Assembly (NCBI GenBank): GCA_977017575.1
Contig: CDRNVI010000187.1
Location: 49,704-113,703, forward strand
DNA from: Paramoeba atlantica
Taxonomy: Eukaryota > Discosea
Direction: 5' to 3'
Length of the DNA: 64,000 nucleotides
Shown here: piece by piece, positions 56,547-64,000 of the stretch
Layout: each line of letters opens with the position of its first letter
How positions within the stretch are numbered: position 1 is the first letter of the stretch
The notes under the pieces: model-generated
Database searches by the model: none
Seen by the model: only the letters and a program-made list of their open reading frames with translations
What the model was told of the DNA's origin: nothing
Made by a program: the position numbers and the translations under genes

Positions 56547-56730
56547 AAATAATATCTTACCCGTTTAAATTGATACGGGTCGTTAAACATTTGGTCTACC
56601 GCCATCCGGACGGTCGGGTTGTGTTGTTGTTGTGTGTGCCTAAGGCACTGACCAATGAAAAACTATAGGTAGCTTTTTGTGTTGCCCTTAACTTATAGGG
56701 TCTTTTGTGCTGAAACCAGTTCAGTAAAAA

Positions 56731-56762
56731 ATAAAGGGGAAGCCAAGACCTCCCCTTCAATT
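56731..56762 (-). terminator. Rho-independent terminator after rpsO
   Basis: The minus strand reads AAGGGGAGGTCTTGGCTTCC and CCTT followed by TTATTTTTT: a GC-rich stem (AAGGGGA with a TTCCCCTT partner) plus a U tract just after the rpsO stop. Confidence 0.75.
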
Positions 56763-56763
56763 T

Positions 56764-57033
56764 TTATTTTCTAATACCTAGCTCCTTAATTAGGATACGG
56801 TATTTTTCAATATCTTTTTTCTTTAGGTAATCCAAAAGACTCCGTCTTTTACCTACCAATTTTACCAAAGAACGCTCAGTATTATAATCCTTGTGGTTCT
56901 TTTTTAGGTGTTGTGTTAGATGGTTGATACGGTGTGTGAACAAGGCTACTTGCCCTTCCGTAGAACCTGTGTTGCTCTCAGAGCCGCCGTGCTTCTTAAA
57001 AAGTTCGGCCTTTGCTTCTTTTGTTAAATACAT
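56764..57033 (-). CDS. rpsO: 30S ribosomal protein S15
   Basis: 89 residues, the normal length. S15 binds 16S rRNA helices 20-22 early in 30S platform assembly and in many bacteria represses its own mRNA. Seen: KHGGSESNTGSTEGQVALFT, HRINHLTQHLKKNHKDYNTE, RSLVKLVGKRRSLLDYLKKK, the signature of the family. The terminator behind it and a TAnnTTTG promoter ahead (57,088-57,095) mark a short single-gene unit beside pnp. Confidence 0.97.
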   Translation of the reverse strand: MYLTKEAKAELFKKHGGSESNTGSTEGQVALFTHRINHLTQHLKKNHKDYNTERSLVKLVGKRRSLLDYLKKKDIEKYRILIKELGIRK

Positions 57034-57087
57034 TCCAATATTTAGTTAAATGATTTTTATGTATGCGATTGTCTTTCAATCAGCGTG

Positions 57088-57095
57088 CAAAGATA
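57088..57095 (-). promoter_or_regulatory. Bacteroidota -7 promoter element upstream of rpsO
   Basis: TATCTTTG fits the Bacteroidota -7 consensus TAnnTTTG, about 55 bases before the rpsO start. This element is specific to that phylum's primary sigma factor and supports the bacterial origin of the segment. Confidence 0.6.
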
Positions 57096-57185
57096 ACTCT
57101 TTTTTTGGAACGTAAAATTTTAACACAAGATTAAACCTTTTGTTTTTTGGGAGGTCATAGGAGCAAACCTTTAAATACAATCATT

Positions 57186-58073
57186 ATGAAAAAGAGTCTC
57201 AAACAAATGAACTTTACAAGATTTGCCCCACTATTTCTTGGTTCTATGCTATTACTGGTAACCTCCTGTTCCGATGGGGATGAATCCAACGAAGAATTGG
57301 TGGACACAAGTACAGAGGTAATCTCATCCACGGAATTGCAATACAGTGATGAATCTGAAATGATTTCTGAAGAGGTCACAACAATTGCCGAAGATGTCTA
57401 TGCTACAGACGAAATTTCCTTGACCTCCAAGTCGGACTATACCTCTGATCATTTGCCAGATTGTGTAACCATTACCACAGTGGTAACGGATACAACCCGG
57501 GAAAAGACCATTGATTTTGGAGAAGGCTGCGAGCTGCCCAATGGAAATGTACTATCTGGGATTATTCAATTGAGTTACGCCAAGGATATGGAAGCTGCTT
57601 CCAAGTCTATTGCATTGACTTTGGAAAATTTCACATTTAACGGTGTAGCGGTTGAGGGTGGTGTGGATATTTTGCGCGTACGCTCCAACGAAAATGGCAA
57701 TCCACAGAGTACAGCCAATGCCTCTTTCAGCGCTACTTGGCCAGAAGGGGATACAGCTTCCTTTGAAGGTACCCGTACTCGTGAATGGATTGAGGGTTAC
57801 GGCTCTGGTTTTTGGGGAGACAACGTTTTCCTCATTACGGGTAAGCGTACCTATATAGGCCGTGAAGGGAATGTTTTTGTGAAAGAAGTGATTACCGCAT
57901 TGCGTAGAGAAATGGCCTGTAGGTTTATTGTAAGTGGTATATTGGAAATTTCAAGAAACGAAAACACCGCCAGTTTGGATTTTGGTGACGGTACTTGCGA
58001 TGCCAAGGGTGTTTTAACGCAACCTGATGGTACAGAAGTTGAAATTTTCTTAAGACGTTTTTGGAAGAAGTAG
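57186..58073 (+). CDS. Hypothetical flavobacterial lipoprotein
   Basis: 295 residues from the ATG that gives a clean lipoprotein signal: MKKSLKQMNF, a hydrophobic stretch, then lipobox LVTSC. An upstream start 39 bases earlier would spoil the signal. After the Cys, an acidic linker (SDGDESNEELVDTSTEVIS) leads to a beta-rich domain with aromatic/Gly strands (TIDFGEGCELPNGNVLSGII, EGYGSGFWGDNVFLITGKRT, ASLDFGDGTCDAKGVLTQP). Two repeated DFG(E/D)G-C patterns hint at an internal duplication. Lipoproteins of this kind sit in the cell envelope; role unknown. It faces accD tail-to-tail across a terminator. Confidence 0.8.
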   Translation: MKKSLKQMNFTRFAPLFLGSMLLLVTSCSDGDESNEELVDTSTEVISSTELQYSDESEMISEEVTTIAEDVYATDEISLTSKSDYTSDHLPDCVTITTVVTDTTREKTIDFGEGCELPNGNVLSGIIQLSYAKDMEAASKSIALTLENFTFNGVAVEGGVDILRVRSNENGNPQSTANASFSATWPEGDTASFEGTRTREWIEGYGSGFWGDNVFLITGKRTYIGREGNVFVKEVITALRREMACRFIVSGILEISRNENTASLDFGDGTCDAKGVLTQPDGTEVEIFLRRFWKK

Positions 58074-58088
58074 AATTTGAAAAAAGAA

Positions 58089-58117
58089 AAGCCCCGACAA
58101 TTCGGGGCTTTTTTTTA
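58089..58117. terminator. Bidirectional Rho-independent terminator
   Basis: Stem AAGCCCCGA/TCGGGGCTT with loop CAAT and T8 on the plus side and A-rich sequence on the other, between the convergent lipoprotein and accD genes. It can serve both. Confidence 0.9.
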
Positions 58118-58975
58118 TGCTCTGATGGGCTGATTGGTAATCAAGTCGATATACAAATTGATTTTCCTTTTCAACTCCTTTCTGTGCGAAATAAAGTCTA
58201 AAAAGCCATGCTCTTTCAAAAATTCCGAGGTTTGGAATCCTTCGGGGAGGTCTTTCCCAACGGTATCCTTAACAATTCTGGGTCCGGCAAAGCCGATTAA
58301 TGCACCTGGTTCGGCAATATTGATATCCCCCAACATGGCATAGGAGGCAGTTGTTCCTCCAGTGGTTGGGTCTGTACATAATGAGATGTAAGGAATCTTG
58401 GCTTCGGCTAATTGGGCCAATTTGGCTGATGTTTTGGCCAATTGCATTAAGGATAGGGCAGCTTCCATCATTCGTGCACCTCCAGATTTGGAGATCATCA
58501 CAAAAGGAACCTTCTTCTTCTTAGCCACATCAATGGCCCTTGAGATTTTTTCGCCTACCACACTTCCCATAGACCCGCCAATAAAACCAAAGTCCATACA
58601 GGCAATAACCAATTCGTTGCCCATGGATTTGCCCACAGCAGTACGCACGGCATCCTTAAGACCTGTTTTTTGTTGTGCTACCTTAAGTCTTTCCGAGTAC
58701 TTTTTGGTGTCTACAAATTTCAAAGGATCCTTGGCGGACAATTTTTCATCCAATTCCTTGAACTTGTTGTCGTCAAAAAGGATTTCAAAATACTCCTTGC
58801 TTCCAATTCTTACATGATAATCATCCTCTGGACTAACGTAAAAGTTCTTGGCCAAATCCTCCGATTCCACAATTTTACCTGTAGGGGATTTATACCATAA
58901 ACCTTTTGGGGTGTCCTTTTTTTCCTCAGTAGCGGTTTGAATTCCTTTTTCCTTTCTCTTAAACCAAGACGACAT
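58115..58975 (-). CDS. accD: Acetyl-CoA carboxylase carboxyltransferase subunit beta
   Basis: 286 residues. AccD with AccA moves the carboxyl group from biotin to acetyl-CoA, making malonyl-CoA for fatty acid synthesis. Crotonase-fold core motifs are present: [72 protein letters not shown]. The N-terminal zinc ribbon of the E. coli protein has lost its four Cys (region [16 protein letters not shown]...[15 protein letters not shown]), which I recall as usual in Flavobacteriia. It lies 37 bp after fbaA and is probably co-transcribed. Confidence 0.96.
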   Translation of the reverse strand: MSSWFKRKEKGIQTATEEKKDTPKGLWYKSPTGKIVESEDLAKNFYVSPEDDYHVRIGSKEYFEILFDDNKFKELDEKLSAKDPLKFVDTKKYSERLKVAQQKTGLKDAVRTAVGKSMGNELVIACMDFGFIGGSMGSVVGEKISRAIDVAKKKKVPFVMISKSGGARMMEAALSLMQLAKTSAKLAQLAEAKIPYISLCTDPTTGGTTASYAMLGDINIAEPGALIGFAGPRIVKDTVGKDLPEGFQTSEFLKEHGFLDFISHRKELKRKINLYIDLITNQPIRA

Positions 58976-59012
58976 GCAATCAATTTTAAATTAAACGGCT
59001 ATTTTAAAAACG

Positions 59013-60079
59013 TTATAGTGTATTAACGTTATTAAGATCTTCAAAAGCTTTCTTCAATCGCTCAACAAAAGCATTTTCTCCACCACGAAGCCAAACTCTG
59101 GGATCATAGAATTTTTTGTTGGGTTGGTCTGCTCCATCTGGGTTTCCAATCTGTGCTTGAAGATATCCAGATTTGTCCTGTACATAATCCCTAACACCTG
59201 ATAAAAAGGCATATTGCAGGTCAGTATCAATATTCATTTTTATAACACCATAACCAATGGCTTCTCTAATTTCTTCAACAGATGAACCTGAACCACCATG
59301 GAATACAAAATCGATATGATTGTGCTCTACTCCATATTTTTCTGAAACGAACTCTTGGGAATTCTTCAAGATTTTGGAGTCAATGTAACATTTCCAGGTT
59401 TATATACTCCATGTACATTACCAAAAGCAGCTGCAATGGTAAATTTTGGACTCACTTTAGATAATTCTTCATAGGCATAGGCTACCTCTTCTGGTTGGGT
59501 GTATAATTTGGAACTGTCAATATCTGTATTATCAACCCCATCTTCTTCACCACCGGTTACGCCAAGTTCAATTTCCAAGGTCATATCCATTTTGCTCATG
59601 CGCTCCAAATAGTTCTTGCAAATATCAATATTCTCTTCAAGCGGTTCTTCGGATAAATCAATCATATGCGAGCTAAATAGCGCTTTTCCAGTGGCTGCAT
59701 AATGCTCCTCACTAGCTTCTAAAAGCCCATCAATCCAGGGTAATAACTTTTTTGCACAGTGGTCTGTGTGCAATATCACGGTAGCTCCATAAGCCTCAGC
59801 CAATTGGTGTACATGCTTAGCACCGGCAACTGCTCCTAAAATCGCAGCTTTTTGATTATCGTTGGACAATCCTTTTCCTGCATTGAATTGAGCGCCTCCG
59901 TTGGAAAATTGAACAATCACTGGTGAGTTCAATTCGGCGGCAGTTTCCAATACCGCATTTATGGTGTTTGATCCAATTACATTTACTGCTGGTAAGGCAT
60001 AACCTTTTTCTTTGGCATGGTTGAAAATGGCTTGTACTTCATCGCCTGTGGCAACTCCCGGCTTAATATTGTGGGACAT
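59013..60079 (-). CDS. fbaA: Class II fructose-bisphosphate aldolase, with one-base frameshift
   Basis: The enzyme cleaves fructose-1,6-bisphosphate to two triose phosphates in glycolysis, using zinc. Seen: TVILHTDHCAKKLL (zinc His, catalytic Asp), LEIELGVTGGEEDGVDN, AAFGNVHGVY, FVFHGGSGSS, VIKMNIDTDLQYAF; about 355 residues, the normal length. The frame breaks near 59,366, in an A-run: four A are read where five would keep the conserved frame, splitting the gene into a 237-residue and a 118-residue part that overlap by four bases. Since the gene is essential and the fault is in a homopolymer, sequencing error is likelier than mutation. First gene of the fbaA-accD unit. Confidence 0.94.
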
Positions 60080-60111
60080 AATTTTAGTTAGTTATGGGTT
60101 AAATCAGGGAA

Positions 60112-60119
60112 CAAAAGTA
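60112..60119 (-). promoter_or_regulatory. Bacteroidota -7 promoter element upstream of fbaA
   Basis: TACTTTTG fits TAnnTTTG and lies about 33 bases before the fbaA ATG, leaving room for a short leader. It probably drives fbaA-accD. Confidence 0.6.
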
Positions 60120-60133
60120 ATAAAATATTTAGT

Positions 60134-62720
60134 CTAGAAAGGATAATTGATACCTATATTAAATACGGCATTTCGCAGGTTGTAGCCCCTAAACCAACGT
60201 TTAGACCATTCTTCTGCCGGATTGTAGGTTTTAAAGCCAACATCCAACCTAAAGACAAAGTAGGTGAAATCGTAACGTAGTCCCAATCCAGTCCCTAAGG
60301 CAATGTCCGCCAAGGAGGTAATGTCAGTGAAAATTGCATCAGGATTATCCTCATTATCAAAAACATTCCAAATGTTTCCTGCATCTGCAAACAATGCCCC
60401 CTTTACATCACCGGCAATAGGAAACCGGTACTCCAGATTAAATGCCATTTTAAGATTGGCTTCGTTAAAGTCGTTAATGTTATCTGTGCTTCCAGGGCCA
60501 AGCTCGTAGGCATTCCATGCTCTATTGTCATTTGATCCCCCCGCAAAATAACTTCGAACAAAAGGAACGCTTTCAGAATTGCCATATGGAATGGCTAGGC
60601 CAAGGAAACTCCTAAAAGCCAATACCTGGGAACCAGAAAGCTCCCAATGCCTAATATAATCCACTTCAGACTTAAAATACTGTGAGAAAGGCACACCAAA
60701 CACCAATAATTGGTTGCTGTCATTTTTGTTATATGGAACTACACCATCCAACAAGGAAAGCAAATTTCCGGCACTTTCCAGTTTAAGCCTAAGTTGATAG
60801 AAATCATTGTCATTGATATCCACCCTGCTGTTTTTAGTGAGGGTATAATTACTGGCAAAGATGAGATTGTTCTCGGTAAGTCGTTGGCGCCGTTCATCTA
60901 TGCTGTTGACTTCGCTAAATTCCTCTGGAGTAACAGCAATATCATTGTTCAAAACCGCACGGGCAAAATTGTTGGCACCTGTTGGGATGGATAACCTAAA
61001 AGGATCGTTGGCATCATTCGAGTCTTCAAAGAAGGAGGCATACTGGGGATCTGTGTCGAATGTATCCGCTATGTCGTCTAAATTGTTGTAGGTGTTTTGG
61101 TAGACATTGTAAAAATTATCTGGATTAACGTTACGAACAAAACTCGATATTCATTAATTCGATATTATTCTTTAGGCTGGCAGATGGAGACCAGTTATAA
61201 GATAAAACGGTATTCAAGGTTTGCTTATCCAATCCAATATTTCTCTGAAAATTGGTACCTACTAAAAACCTACTTTGAGGTAGCATATAATGCGGGATAA
61301 TATTCTCGGTATTCAATGGAAACCATATCCTTGGAAAGGTTATATTCACATCACCTCCCAACTCGGAGGTGAACTCCCCATCTGAGAGAGATCCATCACT
61401 TAAAAGTCCAATAGACCCACGCGCCGAAATATTCAAGGTCTCCGCCCCACCAAAAACATTTCTTGTAATTACGGTTGCGCTAAAGGCGGTGCCCACTTGC
61501 TGAATGTTTGAATGGGTGACATCAAAGTCCAGATTTAGGGAGAATTTAGGCCGGGGAGCTAAATATATATTGGAGATTAATTGCGTTTGGGTGGAATCCG
61601 GTATAAATTCAATATTGGGATATTTGAAGGTGTTGAGATTGGTGATCTGTCTATAAGTACGAATTCTGTCCAGGTCACGGTAAACGCTATCCTGTTCAAA
61701 GAAAATAGCATCAGTTAATGCCTTTGGTTTATACTTTAGCTTGTTCTTGTAGTAAATGGTGTAATTTTCATAATCGATTGATTTTAAGGAGTCTGTTCTC
61801 CGACCAATGAGGTAATCGGCATAGATGTTAATTTTCTTTAACCGATGGATTCGATACGGACTGTTCGATGTGCTATCATTGATACTTCTGGGCTTTTGGA
61901 TGTTCAATTGCACATCCATCATTTGGTCATTGGCTACCTGTGAAGTATCCCTAAGAATATCATAATTGATAGAACTCTCCTGAAAATTATATACTCCGGA
62001 ATTTCTAAAAAGTATGGTCAAGCGTTCGCGTTCGCTATTGAAATTGGATAGGTCAAATTGATCACCATTTATTACAAACGAGTTTTCAAAGGAATTATCG
62101 TAAATGGAATCCAACTCCGGTGAGGATATGTTTTTGACAATGGTGTCAATGAGAAAGGGCTTCTCTAAATTAACCTTGTACTCAATCTCCGCCCTTTTTT
62201 TGCGTTTGCCCTTAACAATGGAATAGCTACCCGAGCTGTTGAAATACCCTTTACTATTATAATAGGCTTTGAGTCGGTCCACCGATTTCTGGGTCAGTGC
62301 AGTGTCAATAACGGAAGGTGCTTCACCAATTCTCTTAAAAAAATCACTGGCACCTTTCACTACAAAGGACTCCCTTAACCGGTTCACTTGTTTTTTGGAA
62401 AGTAGGTTATTGAGTCTTTTTTCTCGCTTTTCTTTTCGCTGTAGCCAATTTGCAAAAGAGGAATCTGGATTGTCCTTGGCTAGGTTATACAAATTTAAAC
62501 GGAGTGGATAGCCCAACAAGCTGCTATTGGGTTTTTGGGCAATAAGGCTTCGGACAGCTTCATCCGAAATCTTTTCGTCATCTGCGTAAATGGAATTTTT
62601 GGTCAGTAGAAATTCGTGGTCTTCAACCTTTTTTAGCGTATTGCAACCTGCCATGGTCAACATAAGCAACAATAATCCTATTTTTGCCCAGCAATGCATT
62701 AGACCAAAAAAACCCTTCAT
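60134..62720 (-). CDS. tamL: Omp85-family outer-membrane lipoprotein (TamL-like), with one-base frameshift
   Basis: About 860 residues if the frame were whole. The start MKGFFGLMHCW gives a lipoprotein signal with lipobox LTMAGC, the trait that separates Bacteroidota TamL from ordinary BamA/TamA; an earlier ATG at 62,762 is possible but lengthens the n-region. POTRA-like repeats fill the first half (for example AYYNSKGYFNSSGSYSIVKG), and a C-terminal barrel ends in the Omp85 pattern with a final Phe (NIGINYPF). It should help insert or move proteins across the outer membrane. The frame breaks near 61,131 in a T-run (one T too many), giving parts of 62,762-61,131 and about 61,130-60,134. The homopolymer position suggests read error. 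Confidence 0.9.
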
Positions 62721-62744
62721 AGACGCCAAAAATACACGATTTAG

Positions 62745-63467
62745 ATGGTTACCAAAAACCAAATTAAGCTAGTTACCAGCTTACAGCAAAAAAAGTACCG
62801 AAGTCAACACAGGCTATTTTTGGTTGAAGGAAAAAAGACGGTTCACGAGCTTTTGCAGGCCGGACTTTCACTTTATGCCCTGTTTGTTGATGAGCCAAGT
62901 AAGTTAAAAGATTTTGAAGGTGCCGAACTTGTTTCCACTGGCGATTTAAAACAAATGAGCGGACAGACAGCTCCCAGCGGGATTTTAGGAGTTTTTCATA
63001 TACCCAAAACCAAAGAATTGGATGAAACAGGTTGGACAGTGGCCTTGGATGCTGTTAGGGACCCAGGTAATTTGGGTACAATAATTCGGTTATGTGATTG
63101 GTTTGGTGTCAAACAACTTATTTGCTCCACGGATACTGTGGATTGCTACAACCCCAAAGTTTTACAGGCCACTATGGGTTCCATAGCTAGGGTTCATATT
63201 AATTATATTGATTTACAGGATTATCTAAAAAAAACGAACCAGGCTATTTATGGGACATATATGGATGGAGAGATAGTTTATAATCAGAAGCTGCCGGAAA
63301 AAGGAATTTTGGTCATGGGTAATGAGGCTAATGGAATTTCAAAAGAAATCTCCTCCTTTGTGACCCAAAGAATCGCGATTCCACAATTTGGAGGTCAAAC
63401 TGCCGAGAGTTTGAACGTTGCAACCGCCACTGCCATACTTTTGAGCGAGATTGTGCGGGAAACCTAG
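62745..63467 (+). CDS. SpoU/TrmH-family RNA 2'-O-methyltransferase (RlmB-like)
   Basis: 240 residues. An N-terminal substrate-binding domain (QHRLFLVEGKKTVHELL) is followed by the SPOUT fold with its three motifs: ALDAVRDPGNLGTIIRLCDW (motif 1, Asn and Arg), GILVMGNEANGIS (motif 2) and IPQFGGQTAESLNVATATA (motif 3). It uses SAM to methylate a ribose in rRNA or tRNA; the target base cannot be read from sequence, so RlmB is only a likeness. The start overlaps head-to-head with the longest reading of the tamL frame, so the promoters of these divergent genes must lie inside coding sequence or the 25-bp gap. Confidence 0.92.
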   Translation: MVTKNQIKLVTSLQQKKYRSQHRLFLVEGKKTVHELLQAGLSLYALFVDEPSKLKDFEGAELVSTGDLKQMSGQTAPSGILGVFHIPKTKELDETGWTVALDAVRDPGNLGTIIRLCDWFGVKQLICSTDTVDCYNPKVLQATMGSIARVHINYIDLQDYLKKTNQAIYGTYMDGEIVYNQKLPEKGILVMGNEANGISKEISSFVTQRIAIPQFGGQTAESLNVATATAILLSEIVRET

Positions 63468-63525
63468 ATTTTCTAACTTTTGCTAATTACCCCATTTGTG
63501 AATCTAAAAGTGAGGTACCCAAGAA

Positions 63526-64000
63526 CTACTCAAAAGTAAAGTTGATAAAGAATCCTCGGGTGCGCATGGCGTTGATGTTTCCTGTCCAGGGACTATTCGG
63601 GTCGTTATCAGGAACAAGTTCATCAGTAAGGGCAAAAACCCCACGTATGGAAGGAGAAAACTTAAAGTATTCTGTATAGATATCTATTCCAAATCCCAGT
63701 TCATAGCCGTAAACGCTCTTTTTCATTCTAAACTCCCCACTACTGTTATCATCCAGACTATCTTCTTTGCTTCCCAAATTCATAGAGGTGTAAACCCCTC
63801 CAACAACATAAGGTTTCCAGTTACCAAACCTTTTAGCACTTACTTTGAGTAATAGAGGAAATCGGATATAAGTAGACCTAATGTCCCTAAGTGCGTCTGC
63901 CTCACTGGAAAACCCCGGGAATCCTAAAATTCTTTGTGAATACAGCAGGCCGGGTTCAAAACGGACATCCAAAAACTCATTGATACGCAACTCCCCAATC
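63526..64000 (-). CDS. porT: PorT family outer-membrane beta-barrel protein, 5' end outside window
   Basis: The last 155 or so residues of an eight-strand-type barrel: FLDVRFEPGLLYSQRILGFP, STYIRFPLLLKVSAKRFGNW, KPYVVGGVYTSMNLGS, GYELGFGIDIYTEYFKFSPS, ending RGFFINFTFE with an aromatic near the C-terminus. In Flavobacteriaceae porT usually lies beside the SpoU methyltransferase and the Omp85 lipoprotein, as here. PorT belongs to the type IX secretion/gliding machinery. The frame runs off the right edge, so the ATG at 63,990 is not the true start. Confidence 0.85.
   Translation of the reverse strand, partial: IGELRINEFLDVRFEPGLLYSQRILGFPGFSSEADALRDIRSTYIRFPLLLKVSAKRFGNWKPYVVGGVYTSMNLGSKEDSLDDNSSGEFRMKKSVYGYELGFGIDIYTEYFKFSPSIRGVFALTDELVPDNDPNSPWTGNINAMRTRGFFINFTFE

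Noticed and set aside
54952-64000. Horizontal transfer of a bacterial block into the host genome
   Set aside because: There are no introns, the promoters and terminators are bacterial, gene order is the flavobacterial one, the only faults are homopolymer indels, and the join is at a telomere end. Contaminant DNA explains all of this; kept only as an alternative.

Overview
The window is a chimera of two unlike DNAs that meet at a telomere. Positions 1 to about 54,950 are nuclear DNA of a microbial eukaryote: AT-rich, full of spliceosomal introns (donors such as GTTTTT, GTAATT and GTATTT; acceptors after long T/C runs), with standard TAA/TAG/TGA stops, AATAAA-type poly(A) signals, Ty1/copia and Ty3/gypsy relics, a tRNA-derived SINE, a 180-bp satellite and a right-hand (TTTAGGG)n telomere. 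The species cannot be named from the sequence. Positions about 54,957-64,000 are a gene-dense bacterial segment of the marine Flavobacteriaceae type (pnp, rpsO, a lipoprotein, accD, fbaA, a TamL-like Omp85 lipoprotein, a SpoU methyltransferase, a PorT-like protein) with TAnnTTTG promoters and Rho-independent terminators. The join is most simply an assembly or library chimera between a chromosome end and DNA of a bacterium living with the host; integration at a telomere is the less likely alternative.

Region 1-18.2 kb is the healthy host gene cluster. In order: a 2H-phosphoesterase/vWA fusion (-), an ESCRT-I TSG101/Vps23 protein with an extra C-terminal beta-trefoil-like domain (-), a CAMK-type Ser/Thr kinase of 10 exons (+), a TraB-domain protein with a mitochondrial-like leader (-), a 47-residue eight-cysteine protein (+), a PLAC8 protein (-), and a multi-pass membrane protein ending in a PLAC8 domain (-). 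Exon phases were followed by hand through the larger genes and close exactly; exon ends may be off by a base.

Region 18.4-28.7 kb is a repeat graveyard: a copia fragment, a SINE, a chromodomain gypsy element, a second copia element (all retroelements on the minus strand), then pyrimidine-rich low complexity and 12 tandem copies of a roughly 180-bp satellite. Region 28.7-30.9 kb has a whole SINE with target-site duplications and one unidentified host gene.

Region 31-54.6 kb is subtelomeric. A block of about 6 kb (30,974-36,800) recurs in the same orientation at 48,477-54,591. Both copies start at the same telomere-like seed TTAGGGTTTAGG, and the second copy ends in the telomere. Within the block the plus strand looks like endless GA-rich low complexity, but on the minus strand this resolves into tiny conserved exons separated by polypyrimidine introns: an unrecognised intron-rich gene family whose exon cassette occurs four times. 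Between the copies lie two Ser/Asp/Pro/Gln-rich genes of unknown function, one of them decayed.

In the bacterial part, pnp is cut by the telomere junction, and two conserved genes (fbaA, tamL) each carry a one-base homopolymer frameshift, which looks like uncorrected long-read error and supports the contaminant explanation.
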